Positions 8,448 through 16,491 of a DNA stretch of 64,000 bases are shown here, one piece after another. Numbering within the stretch: position 1 is the first letter of the stretch; every line of letters starts with the position of its first letter. The notes below the pieces were generated by a model. That model was given only the letters and a program-made list of their open reading frames with translations, was not told where the DNA came from and did no database searches. Position numbers and translations under genes: made by a program. The stretch covers positions 1 to 64,000 of the forward strand of contig NZ_JAAAKV010000017.1 of the NCBI RefSeq assembly GCF_009905725.1, given 5' to 3'. The DNA is from Emticicia sp. CRIBPO (GTDB taxonomy: Bacteria > Bacteroidota > Bacteroidia > Cytophagales > Spirosomataceae).

Positions 8448-9572
8448 ATGTCTGAAAAAGAAGAAAATGTACAGCACTTCCTCGATCTGATCAAAAAATC
8501 GCGGCTGGGTAAATTCAAAATTTACATCGGCATGAGTGCCGGCGTGGGCAAAAGCTACCGCATGCTGCAGGAAGCCCATTCCCTGCTCAGAAACGGCATA
8601 GATGTCAAAATAGGCTATATTGAGACCCACCAACGCAAAGAAACCGAGGAACTGCTGGAAGGTCTGCCGTTAGTGCCGAGAAGAAAGCTCTTTTATAAGG
8701 GCAAAGAACTCGAAGAACTGGACCTTCAGGCTGTTATTAACCTTCGTCCCGAGGTCGTCATCATCGACGAACTGGCCCACACCAATATTGAAGGCAGCAA
8801 AAACGAGAAACGCTGGCAGGATGTGGCCGAAATCCTGGAAGCAGGCATCAATGTCATCAGTGCCGTCAACATCCAGCATATTGAAAGCCTCAATGAAGAA
8901 ATCAAGGAAATTACCGGAGTCGAAGTCAAAGAAAGAATCCCTGATATTGTACTCAAGATGGCCGATGAAGTGGTTAACATTGACCTCACTGCCGACGAAC
9001 TGATCATCCGGCTTAAAGAAGGCAAAATTTATAAGCCTGAGAAAATACAGATGGCCCTGAACAACTTTTTCAAAGCCGAGCACATCCTTCAGCTGCGTGA
9101 ACTGGCCCTGAAGGAAGTAGCCAGCCAGGTAGAAAGAAAAGTGGATTCTGAAGTACCCAAAAAAGAAATACCTAGGCATGAGAAATTCATGGCCTGTATC
9201 AGCAGCAATGAAAAGACTGCCCGGAATGTGATCCGTAAAACTGCCCGGCTGGCCAGTTATTATAACAGTAAATGGATGGTACTTTATGTGCAGACACCCA
9301 AGGAAAGCCCGGACAAAATTGCCCTCGACAAGCAAAGGCACCTGATCAATAATTTCAAGCTGGCTACCCAGTCAGGAGCAGAAATCATCAGGACAGAACA
9401 CAGCAGCATTTCAAAAGCCATTATTGACATTGCCGAGCAAAGACAGATTACGACCATATGCATCGGCAAGCCTCATATTAATCTTTTTAATGTAATTCTA
9501 TCGACCAACGTATTCAACGAACTCCTTAAAAAGCTATCTTCCGTTAAAATTGATATAGTCATCCTCTCATAA
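8448..9572 (+). CDS. kdpD: KdpD-type sensor protein, N-terminal half only
   Basis: A 374-residue soluble protein matching the cytoplasmic N-terminus of KdpD. A KdpD domain (about 15-225) has the Walker A motif GMSAGVGKS (28-36), GYIETHQRKET and IIDELAHTN. A universal-stress-protein-like domain follows (about 240-370). The membrane, GAF and kinase parts of full-length KdpD (near 890 residues) are absent. The next gene, whose ATG overlaps this stop as TAATG, encodes a complete separate kinase. The start at 8448 (ATG) was preferred over an upstream TTG at 8427. I infer it relays nucleotide or turgor/K+ information to that kinase. Confidence 0.92.
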   Translation: MSEKEENVQHFLDLIKKSRLGKFKIYIGMSAGVGKSYRMLQEAHSLLRNGIDVKIGYIETHQRKETEELLEGLPLVPRRKLFYKGKELEELDLQAVINLRPEVVIIDELAHTNIEGSKNEKRWQDVAEILEAGINVISAVNIQHIESLNEEIKEITGVEVKERIPDIVLKMADEVVNIDLTADELIIRLKEGKIYKPEKIQMALNNFFKAEHILQLRELALKEVASQVERKVDSEVPKKEIPRHEKFMACISSNEKTARNVIRKTARLASYYNSKWMVLYVQTPKESPDKIALDKQRHLINNFKLATQSGAEIIRTEHSSISKAIIDIAEQRQITTICIGKPHINLFNVILSTNVFNELLKKLSSVKIDIVILS

Positions 9573-11290
9573 TGAAAATAAGAACCAAACTCACCCTTGG
9601 TGTCGGGTTGCTTTTTATCCTGATCACCCTCCTGACCTTCGTCGGGGCAAGGTATATCAACGCCCTCAAAAACGATACTGAAAACATCCTGAAGGCCAAT
9701 TACAACACACTGGAATACTCCAGGAACATCCTTATAGCCCTTGACGAAACCTTTCATCAAAAAGAGGCTTTTGCTAAAATTGAACACAACCTCAGGAAGC
9801 AAAGAAAAAATGTGACTGAAATCGGTGAGAAAGAATCCACAGAAAAGCTGGATGAGCACATCAAACGGCTCAAAGCCAGTCCGTCCGATACCGCCGTCCA
9901 CTTCATGATCAGGGAAGACATTTCAGAGATCATGCGGCTGAACATGGAGGCCATTCAGCGAAAAAGTAATATCGCCAAAGAAACCGCCGAATCAGCAACG
10001 ATCTGGGTTACTTTCACAGGAACCATCTGTTTCCTGATTGCCTTTACCCTGCTGATCAACCTTCCCAACAGCATCGCTAACCCGATCAAAGAACTTACAG
10101 AGAGTATCAGGCAGATAGCCAATAAGAAATATAACCAGAGGGTACATTTTGAATCCCATGATGAGTTCGGGGAACTGGCGAAATCGTTCAATACGATGGC
10201 TAAAAAACTGGAAGAATATAACAACAGCAGCCTTTCCAAACTGCTCTTTGAAAAAAAACGGATTGAAACCCTGATTGACAATATGCACGATGCAGTTATC
10301 GGGCTCGATGAAAACAAAAAAATCCTGTTTGTCAATGACGAGGCCCTGAGGCTGCTCAACATGCAGGGAGAAAATCTCATCGGCTACCCGGCAGCTGAAG
10401 TTTCTGTTTCCAATGACCTCATGCGATCGCTGATCCAGGACATGGGAAATGTTGACGCCGAAACTCAGCCCATCAAAATCTACGCAGATCAGAAGGAAAG
10501 CTATTTCGAAAAAGAACTGGTCAAAATCAACATCACTCCTACGGGCGAGTCTGAAGAGCAATTGATCGGCCATGTGCTTATTCTGAAAAACATCACGCCA
10601 TTCAAAGAGCTTGACTTTGCCAAAACCAACTTCATCGCCATTGTTTCACATGAGTTGAAAACACCGATCTCATCTATGAAAATGAGTTTGCAGCTTCTTG
10701 AAAACAAACAGGTCGGAACATTGAATGAAGAACAGACCCAACTCGTAGAGAGCCTGAAAGACGACAGCAACCGTTTGTTGAAGATTACAGGAGAATTGCT
10801 CAACATGTCGCAGGTGGAAACCGGTAATATTCAGCTCAATATACAACAAAGCCGTCCGGAGCACATTCTTGAATTTGCCATAAATGCCGTTAAAAATCAG
10901 GCTGATCAAAAGCAGATAGAATTAAGTGTTGATCAGTCTGCGAATCTTCCGGATCTCAAGGCTGATGTAGAAAAAACGGCCTGGGTACTGACCAATTTTC
11001 TGACCAATGCGATCAGGTACTCGCCGGAACAGAGTAAAGTGAAACTCGAAATCAGGCAGGAAGATGAATTTCTTGTCTTTTCGGTCAACGACCAGGGCAA
11101 AGGCATTGAACCACGGTACAAAGACAAGGTTTTTGACCGCTATTTCCAGATTCCGGGGAGTAATAAGACGGGAACCGGATTAGGCCTGGCTATCAGCAAA
11201 GATTTTATCCTGGCCCAGGGCGGAAAAATCGGGGTTGAAAGTGAAATTGGGATGGGAAGCACGTTTTTCTTCAAATTGCCTCTGGCGTGA
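9572..11290 (+). CDS. Membrane sensor histidine kinase (HAMP-PAS-HisKA-HATPase)
   Basis: A 572-residue kinase. Membrane helices at about 7-27 and 143-163 flank a helical periplasmic domain of about 115 residues. HAMP follows (165-217), then PAS (230-340), HisKA with His360 in IVSHELKTP, and an HATPase domain with N box FLTNAIRYSP, GQGKGIEP-type G1 box (QGKGIEPRYKDKVFDRYFQ) and TGTGLGLAISK. Its start overlaps the kdpD-half stop by one base, which implies translational coupling. It probably phosphorylates the regulator encoded at 1161, giving a three-gene replacement for KdpD/KdpE. That partner assignment is inference from position. Confidence 0.93.
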   Translation: MKIRTKLTLGVGLLFILITLLTFVGARYINALKNDTENILKANYNTLEYSRNILIALDETFHQKEAFAKIEHNLRKQRKNVTEIGEKESTEKLDEHIKRLKASPSDTAVHFMIREDISEIMRLNMEAIQRKSNIAKETAESATIWVTFTGTICFLIAFTLLINLPNSIANPIKELTESIRQIANKKYNQRVHFESHDEFGELAKSFNTMAKKLEEYNNSSLSKLLFEKKRIETLIDNMHDAVIGLDENKKILFVNDEALRLLNMQGENLIGYPAAEVSVSNDLMRSLIQDMGNVDAETQPIKIYADQKESYFEKELVKINITPTGESEEQLIGHVLILKNITPFKELDFAKTNFIAIVSHELKTPISSMKMSLQLLENKQVGTLNEEQTQLVESLKDDSNRLLKITGELLNMSQVETGNIQLNIQQSRPEHILEFAINAVKNQADQKQIELSVDQSANLPDLKADVEKTAWVLTNFLTNAIRYSPEQSKVKLEIRQEDEFLVFSVNDQGKGIEPRYKDKVFDRYFQIPGSNKTGTGLGLAISKDFILAQGGKIGVESEIGMGSTFFFKLPLA

Positions 11291-11296
11291 AGTAGC

Positions 11297-11413
11297 CGCT
11301 GGTGTTATGCCCCCGATAAATCGGGGCATAACACCAGCGAGTCCGGTAGATACATAGGGTCGTGTGTATCTACCGGACTCGCTGCGGAACAGACGTTGCA
11401 TGCAACGTTTCTG
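11297..11413. repeat. Cluster of three consecutive palindromes
   Basis: Three inverted repeats follow the kinase gene. The first has 17-bp perfect arms at 11297-11313 and 11323-11339. The second has 18-bp perfect arms at 11337-11354 and 11365-11382. The third is the 16-base palindrome ACGTTGCATGCAACGT at 11393-11408, extended by CAG/CTG flanks. The first two share GCG at 11337-11339. The strong stems could end transcription from the left, but their number and length look like a mobile palindromic (REP/BIME-like) element. The rest of the gap to 11544 has no further structure that I see. Confidence 0.85.
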
Positions 11414-11544
11414 CAAAAAAAGCGAAAAGCCAATTGCTAAAAGCCAATACCTAAATCCTAAAGCTAAAAACCACAAATTCAATATGAAATTAAACAGGAA
11501 AACACTTAATTTGCAGCAACTGAAAGCCAAAACTATTTTTAGAA

Positions 11545-12084
11545 ATGCTGATTCAAACCGAGAGACTTAATATTTTCCCTTTAACCTACGAACAGACCAT
11601 CAAATACATCAATAACAACAGTACGCTGGAAAACGAACTGGGTTTGCAATGTCATAAGAGGCAAGTAGCTGAGGATCTGTATGAAGCAGTGGCAGACGGT
11701 ATCTTGCCCAAGCTCGGAAGTACCACAAAAAAGCTTCCTTATCATGCCTTGTGGATCGCTGTAGAAAGAGACCAGAAGTCTATCGTATCCAGTTTTCTTT
11801 TTAAGGGAGAACCTAACAAATTCGGCCAGGTAGAAATCGGATATGGCAGCGAAGCAGGTTTTGAGAACAAAGGTTATATGACCGAAACCCTCTCGGGGGC
11901 CATCAAATGGGCCAGGGAACAAAAAGAAATCAGAAGTATTGTGGCAGAAACAAAACCTCAGAATATTGCTTCTATCAGGGTACTGGCTAAAAACAACTTC
12001 AAGGAAATCAACAAAGAAGATGAAAAAATCATCTGGCGGTTTGATGTAAAATCCCGAAAAGAAAATGCTGCTACACATCAATGA
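11545..12084 (+). CDS. GNAT acetyltransferase, RimJ/RimL type
   Basis: A 179-residue protein with GNAT features. It begins MLIQTERLNIFPL, has a central strand QVEIGYGSEAGFENKGYMTETL around the acetyl-CoA-binding region, and ends with EIRSIVAETKPQNIASIRVLAKNNF, the usual N-x-x-S-x-R-V-L motif of RimJ/RimL-like enzymes. Such enzymes transfer acetyl from acetyl-CoA to protein N-termini or small amines; the substrate here is unknown. It overlaps the next acetyltransferase gene by 20 bases, so the two are translationally linked. Confidence 0.85.
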   Translation: MLIQTERLNIFPLTYEQTIKYINNNSTLENELGLQCHKRQVAEDLYEAVADGILPKLGSTTKKLPYHALWIAVERDQKSIVSSFLFKGEPNKFGQVEIGYGSEAGFENKGYMTETLSGAIKWAREQKEIRSIVAETKPQNIASIRVLAKNNFKEINKEDEKIIWRFDVKSRKENAATHQ

Positions 12085-12640
12085 CCACCTTGAACTTGAA
12101 CTGGTAAAAGAAGATTTCGCCCGGGAAATTTTCGAACTGATAGAAGACAATTATGATTATTTAAGTGAATGGCTGCCTTGGGTAGAAGACACCCGGGATA
12201 TTGAAGACACCCTTGCCTTTATCAGGTTTTCGATGGAGCAAGCAGAAAAAAAGGAGAGTTTCAACTTTGCCATTAAAAACCAGGGAAAAATCACCGGGTT
12301 GATAGGTCTGCATAAAATTGACTACCCCAACCAAAAAACAGCCATAGGTTACTGGCAATCTGAAGACACCCAGGGAAAGGGTTTGATGACACTGGCCTGT
12401 AAAGCCATCCTCGATTACAGTTTTAATGTACTCGGGCTTCAAAAAATAGAAATTGAATGTGCAACAGGTAATTTTAAAAGCCAGGCCATCCCGGCCCGCC
12501 TGAATTTTGTACAGGAAGGTATAAAATTCCAGGCAGCAGAACACAGCAGCGGGTTTGTCGATCACTATGTTTACGCCATGACCTCTGAGCAATGGCTCAA
12601 AACCCGGTCTTCAGACCCTGAATCCCAGCAACCTGCCTGA
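12065..12640 (+). CDS. RimL-like ribosomal-protein-type acetyltransferase
   Basis: A 191-residue GNAT enzyme. The N-terminal LELELVKEDFAREIFELIEDN followed by YLSEWLPWVEDTRD is typical of ribosomal-protein serine N-acetyltransferases. The acetyl-CoA loop region is AIGYWQSEDTQGKGLMT, and the C-terminal motif is IEIECATGNFKSQAIPARLNF. It overlaps the previous GNAT gene by 20 bases and probably forms a two-gene operon with it. The protein or antibiotic-like target cannot be read from the sequence. Confidence 0.88.
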   Translation: MLLHINDHLELELVKEDFAREIFELIEDNYDYLSEWLPWVEDTRDIEDTLAFIRFSMEQAEKKESFNFAIKNQGKITGLIGLHKIDYPNQKTAIGYWQSEDTQGKGLMTLACKAILDYSFNVLGLQKIEIECATGNFKSQAIPARLNFVQEGIKFQAAEHSSGFVDHYVYAMTSEQWLKTRSSDPESQQPA

Positions 12641-12898
12641 CAAAATCAAAAACCTGAGTTTCCAGCTTTCAGGTTGAATCAGCGGAACCGCTTTCTTATT
12701 TCTATGATGGAGCATTGCCAGGTAAATCCTGCTGCTTAATTTTCGTTTTACATGTACTTTCCCCAGCAGAATCAGCATTTCGAGACAAACCAGGAACTCC
12801 TCCATGCCCGCCGGAGCAGGAAGGTCAGCCTCCACTACAAAATTGTAATCCTGAAGTAAAAGCTTTAATTTCTGCCATAAAACCGCCCGGGAATCCAT
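12611..12898 (-). CDS. Small hypothetical protein
   Basis: A 95-residue soluble, basic protein (begins MDSRAVLWQKLKLLLQDY). I recognise no family. It fills an otherwise empty stretch and overlaps the tail of the RimL-like gene by 30 bases on the opposite strand. The ATG at 12898 is the only clear start. The residue composition (leucine-rich helices, few rare residues) looks like a real gene, but a chance frame is not excluded. Confidence 0.5.
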   Translation of the reverse strand: MDSRAVLWQKLKLLLQDYNFVVEADLPAPAGMEEFLVCLEMLILLGKVHVKRKLSSRIYLAMLHHRNKKAVPLIQPESWKLRFLILSGRLLGFRV

Positions 12899-13006
12899 CT
12901 TAAATCAGGTTAATCATCCGGTAACAAAGTACCCGGAAATTAAGCTGAAGTACAATACCTCAATTGTAGTATTATGATGGAAATATATACGAAAACAAAC
13001 CTGAAA

Positions 13007-13867
13007 TTATTGTTTAGCCAGCCATCCGAGGGGAATATGCCAAAGGGTATATTTGAATCCGGACCGGAACAGGTTCATATGCCCGATGGAAGAACTCCCG
13101 CCTTCAGCCACTTCGATGTGCCTTCTTTCAACGCGGGCATTCACAAACACCTCACCGGCCAGTTTATCCACCGCCAGCCTGGTGGCCATCCAGTCGTCTT
13201 CTATGCTGAGCATGAGCATCGGCTGCCTGATTTTTTCATAATGATTTTCAGATTTCCCGGCCAGGGCCAGAATAGACTTCGGATGGATAATCAGGGTTTT
13301 CCAGTCAAAAGCCACACCATAGGGAAGAGGTTCACCCAATTTCTTCACGGCAGAAGGAAAATACCCTTTGATCACACTGAGTAACGGAATAGCCACATGA
13401 AAAAACCAGAGTACCTTAGGTTTGGAAGAGGCATCAAAATACCGCCAGTAGCCCAATTGGGAGCCCACTGTAACAAAAGCATCAAAAGCCTCGTGTGCAT
13501 CTGAAAGGCCGATAAAACTCCCTCCTATGCTATGTCCGATCAGAAATTTTTTACTGCCTGGATGTTTGACCGTCAGGTAGCGGGTGACCGTTTTCCAGTC
13601 TTTTTGTGCCCAGTCCCTCATAGTGGCCTCAAAGCCGTTGAGATCTGCAGGGGCAGAAAGACCGATGCCCCGGTAGTCGAAGGTATAAACCGTATACCCT
13701 GATTCTGCTGCATAGGTAGCAAAAGCGGCATAAAATGACTGTTTTACTCCGGTAGCTGAACAAATAAGCAATATGCGTCCATTGTCTTTTTCCGGGCCAA
13801 AGCGGGTAACCGAAACGGGCACATGATCAGAGGCCTGAATCTCAAAAACGTTGGTTTCTGTTATCAT
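13007..13867 (-). CDS. Alpha/beta hydrolase
   Basis: A 286-residue alpha/beta hydrolase with nucleophile elbow GHSIGG (Ser113), a GY-x-VYTFDYRGIGLS strand-loop typical of lipase/esterase-like members, an acid in LSIEDDWMA (near residue 220) and a likely catalytic histidine in IGHMNLF (His263). There is no signal peptide, so it is cytoplasmic. It resembles the UCP037442-type group of uncharacterised hydrolases. It is monocistronic; the substrate is unknown. Confidence 0.88.
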   Translation of the reverse strand: MITETNVFEIQASDHVPVSVTRFGPEKDNGRILLICSATGVKQSFYAAFATYAAESGYTVYTFDYRGIGLSAPADLNGFEATMRDWAQKDWKTVTRYLTVKHPGSKKFLIGHSIGGSFIGLSDAHEAFDAFVTVGSQLGYWRYFDASSKPKVLWFFHVAIPLLSVIKGYFPSAVKKLGEPLPYGVAFDWKTLIIHPKSILALAGKSENHYEKIRQPMLMLSIEDDWMATRLAVDKLAGEVFVNARVERRHIEVAEGGSSSIGHMNLFRSGFKYTLWHIPLGWLAKQ

Positions 13868-13953
13868 ATTGATATAACTTACTTTTAATAAAAATAACGC
13901 ACTTATTTACCGGATTCGCAGCACCGCCCTCAAAAATTATCAGAAAAGTGTAA

Positions 13954-14577
13954 TCATGCCTTAAAAACACTCCACTGGCCCTCAGACCTGATAAACCATT
14001 TATCTGATAAGGGGGCGTCACTTTCTCTGAAAATGCTTTTTACAACCATCTGCAAGGGGTTGGAAGCTTTAAAATTTGATTTTCCGCAAGCCACCAGTAC
14101 GCCGCGGCTGGGTACAGAAATCACCAGCTGGTCACCAGTCTGCTCTTCAAGTTGCTCCCAGATCTCATCAATCATCAGCAGGCCTGCTTCAAACTCGCCG
14201 TTCATGGTAAACATCATCCCCTCGGCGTCTCCATGGATCTCAAGATTACCGACGATCTGTTTCCGCATATTATCCATGGCGATCCTGAACAAGTCGTTCT
14301 TTCTCACTCCCCAGGTTTCAAGATGTCCGTGGTGAACAATTTCATAGCCGGTACTGTGCTTAATGGCATAAAAACAATAGAGATCCTCGCTGATCCGTTG
14401 ATGCAGAAAAACAGCATCAATCAAAGCTGTACCTAAATACGGCAGGGGTTTAAAAACCGGGAATATCGAATCTGAAAACTCAAAATCAATCCTGTTAGAT
14501 TTACTAAACGGAAAAGATCTTGCCTCAAATTCCAGATCAATGTAGTTGGGAAAGTTTATGTGCATTGCAGATTTCAA
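13954..14577 (-). CDS. DUF1444 (YtpQ-like) protein
   Basis: A 207-residue cytoplasmic protein. The segment WGVRKNDLFRIAMDNMRKQI and the C-terminal GDQLVISVPSRGVLVACG match the pattern of the DUF1444/YtpQ family, which has a W-x-x-x-x-x-L-x-x-A-x-x-N helix followed by a GD-VPSRD-L motif. The family is uncharacterised. Promoter and operon context are not informative: its neighbours on both sides are also single - strand genes. The family assignment is from remembered motifs, so it is moderate. Confidence 0.65.
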   Translation of the reverse strand: MKSAMHINFPNYIDLEFEARSFPFSKSNRIDFEFSDSIFPVFKPLPYLGTALIDAVFLHQRISEDLYCFYAIKHSTGYEIVHHGHLETWGVRKNDLFRIAMDNMRKQIVGNLEIHGDAEGMMFTMNGEFEAGLLMIDEIWEQLEEQTGDQLVISVPSRGVLVACGKSNFKASNPLQMVVKSIFRESDAPLSDKWFIRSEGQWSVFKA

Positions 14578-14726
14578 TTAGAATTTAACCAAATCACTCC
14601 TTATATTCATTTAGACTAATAAAGCAGTATTCGGTCACATATCTGCAACAAATAATTAAGCAACAAAAAACGGAGTTCTGAAAATCAGAAACAATACAGC
14701 AAGAGAACCGCTGTGAGACAAGTCAA

Positions 14727-15242
14727 TCAGGCAGAATAGTTAATGGAGCTAAAAAGTTTCATGGATTTCTTTCTAAAATTTTTAGCCAGTTTTTCATCAT
14801 TTTCCAATTCCTCAATACAATCAATCATACCATTCCGGTAGGCATTGACAATATCTTCGGCTTTGACAAAGATGGTATTCTTGTCATGACTGCTCAAATC
14901 GACATCTCCTGCGTTTGATCTCTTATCATCCCAACTGTACAGAATCTCTCTTATGGGTTCCTTTTTGGACTGAGAAGATTCCGTTTCAGGCTGATGCAAT
15001 AATCGGCACATGGAAACATAGATTTCAGAGGCTGTGCATGGAAGCGGATACTTTTCAAGCATCCATTTTTTTACCCAGTTCTCAAATGTATCTTTCCTGG
15101 GCAAGTCCTCAGACTCCGTAAGAAGGCTAAAACTGCTCATGCTGGAATAGGTGAGCATCAATGCCGGAATGACCCTTCCTTTTTTCAGAGAGTCATCGAT
15201 AGATTCAAAAATTTCAAAAAATTTAGTGTAAGACCAAATCAC
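14727..15242 (-). CDS. Hypothetical protein with LLH motif
   Basis: A 171-residue soluble protein with no signal or membrane segment. It begins SYTKFFEIFESIDDSLKKGR and contains EIYVSMCRLLHQPETESSQSKKE followed by IREILYSWDD. That arrangement resembles an uncharacterised bacterial family with a C-x-L-L-H motif followed by a Y-x-W segment, but I cannot name it. A good Bacteroidota-type promoter (15342-15373) lies about 100 bases upstream on the same strand, supporting expression as a single gene. Confidence 0.65.
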   Translation of the reverse strand: MIWSYTKFFEIFESIDDSLKKGRVIPALMLTYSSMSSFSLLTESEDLPRKDTFENWVKKWMLEKYPLPCTASEIYVSMCRLLHQPETESSQSKKEPIREILYSWDDKRSNAGDVDLSSHDKNTIFVKAEDIVNAYRNGMIDCIEELENDEKLAKNFRKKSMKLFSSINYSA

Positions 15243-15341
15243 GGTATAGTTTAAATTAGGTTATCCCCTGACAGTAGGGTAATCGGGTTATTTTTATTAA
15301 GACAAAATCAATTTTCAGGCTCTTAGTTGTACAAAAGTATT

Positions 15342-15373
15342 CAAAAATATCGCTTTTTTTTGAAAAAATCAAA
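15342..15373 (-). promoter_or_regulatory. Bacteroidota-type promoter
   Basis: Read on the - strand, TTTG (15373-15370) is followed after exactly 20 bases by TATTTTTG (15349-15342), matching the primary-sigma consensus TTTG-N19/20-TAnnTTTG. It would start transcription near 15335 and serve the hypothetical gene starting at 15242, leaving a leader of roughly 90 bases. Confidence 0.65.
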
Positions 15374-16152
15374 TTTAGCCCTTCAACTTTAAGCACCATA
15401 CCTTCAATTTTATCACAAAAACTTCCAAACTGCCCTCGTATGCTACTTCAGGGAAAAACGTATACAAATAAAAAAAATACAATTGCTTTTCCATTTTTCT
15501 TAACCATTTTCTTAGAAAAAAGCGAAGAATTCATTCGAAAAAAAATGAGCTTTACAGCCCTCTTTGTTAAACAATTTAGCTATACGTCAATTCGAAAAGT
15601 TAAACAAAAAAGAACGAAATCTCAAAAAGGCCGACTCTTCAGGTCAAAAACCGAAACACTGAAAAGAACACAGCAAAGCCTTCATCAGGGTCAGTACCCG
15701 CCCCTGTTTAAAAGCGTTCTGCAGGAATTATTAACAAATAAACAAGTAAGATTAAGAAACCAATAAAAAACGATGATCATCTTACTTATTCCGGTCTTCC
15801 TGTAAAAAGACGTCAATAAAATCTGCAACAGCATGTATAACGCCGTAATCCTGAAAATATTAAACTCTGTGGAAATGATTACCGGATACCTTCACAATAA
15901 TCAGCAGGCAAACGGCCCGGCTTGAGATCAATAAACTGGCTATCCGCAGGAATGATTTTTCAAAATGAACAGGAACACAGAATGCCTGTCCTATAACAGA
16001 ATGGGGCTTCCAGATCCTTGCCTGTGTCATTTTCCCGGCTGTAATCACCAAGGTATTTCCCGGCAGAAGAGATCCGGGCAGTTATCACAATTTACCATTA
16101 TAAATAGTTAAGGGTTTTGGCTTTTATATAATTGTCATATTGACAAATACAA

Positions 16153-16179
16153 TTGTAACCAAACTTAATCTATTTTTGC
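16153..16179 (+). promoter_or_regulatory. Promoter-like site in intergenic region
   Basis: TTG at 16153-16155 and TATTTTTG at 16171-16178 resemble the Bacteroidota -33 and -7 elements, with spacing slightly short. It is followed by a 16-codon ORF at 16194 and no full-length gene on this strand, so any product would be a short or noncoding RNA. Confidence 0.35.
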
Positions 16180-16421
16180 AGAATATCCAAATAATGAGCC
16201 ACTTAACTATAGAAAACAAGAGAATCAGAAGCTATTTACTATAGCTGACCAGTAGATATCCGGACTTTTTTTATGGGAGGAGTGCATCTAAAGGCCGTTT
16301 GACCCTGCTTAAAAAGTTTTTTATTTTTTACCCGGGCCGGTAACGCAAAACAAGCACCAGCCGGTTCTTTTTGTTAAGGATTTCTTTACGTCTGAAGTAT
16401 TTACGGAGATTCTTTTGTGTA

Positions 16422-16473
16422 TTTTCCGCCTGAATCCGTTCAGAAGCTGGTCTGACAAGATTCAGGCGGAAAA
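16422..16473. terminator. Long stem-loop after the fabF-like gene
   Basis: Perfect 15-bp arms at 16422-16436 and 16459-16473, with a small inner stem (TCAGA/TCTGA). It lies 18 bases beyond the stop codon of the - strand ketoacyl synthase gene. The flanking T/A runs are part of the stem, so it could act as a terminator on either strand. Confidence 0.6.
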
Positions 16474-16491
16474 ATCCGGAAGAAGTTAACG

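Larger units (their letters stand above)
15374..16491. other. Gene-poor AT-rich intergenic region
   Basis: About 1.1 kb with no convincing gene. Its left half is AT-rich. A 108-codon frame at 15440-15766 is lysine-rich low-complexity sequence and was rejected. The right half holds a small inverted repeat TTGTCA-TAT-TGACAA near 16132, a promoter-like site (16153-16179), a 16-codon ORF starting ATG at 16194 (MSHLTIENKRIRSYLL) and a 15-bp stem at 16422. The short ORF could be a leader peptide or a remnant. Confidence 0.6.

Noticed and set aside
15440-15766. 108-codon frame in the gene-poor intergenic region
   Set aside because: Lysine- and phenylalanine-rich low-complexity sequence in AT-rich DNA, with no recognisable motif and no promoter or start context; more likely chance.
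15860-16051. 63-codon frame on the - strand of the same region
   Set aside because: Short, no motif and no supporting context; judged to be chance.
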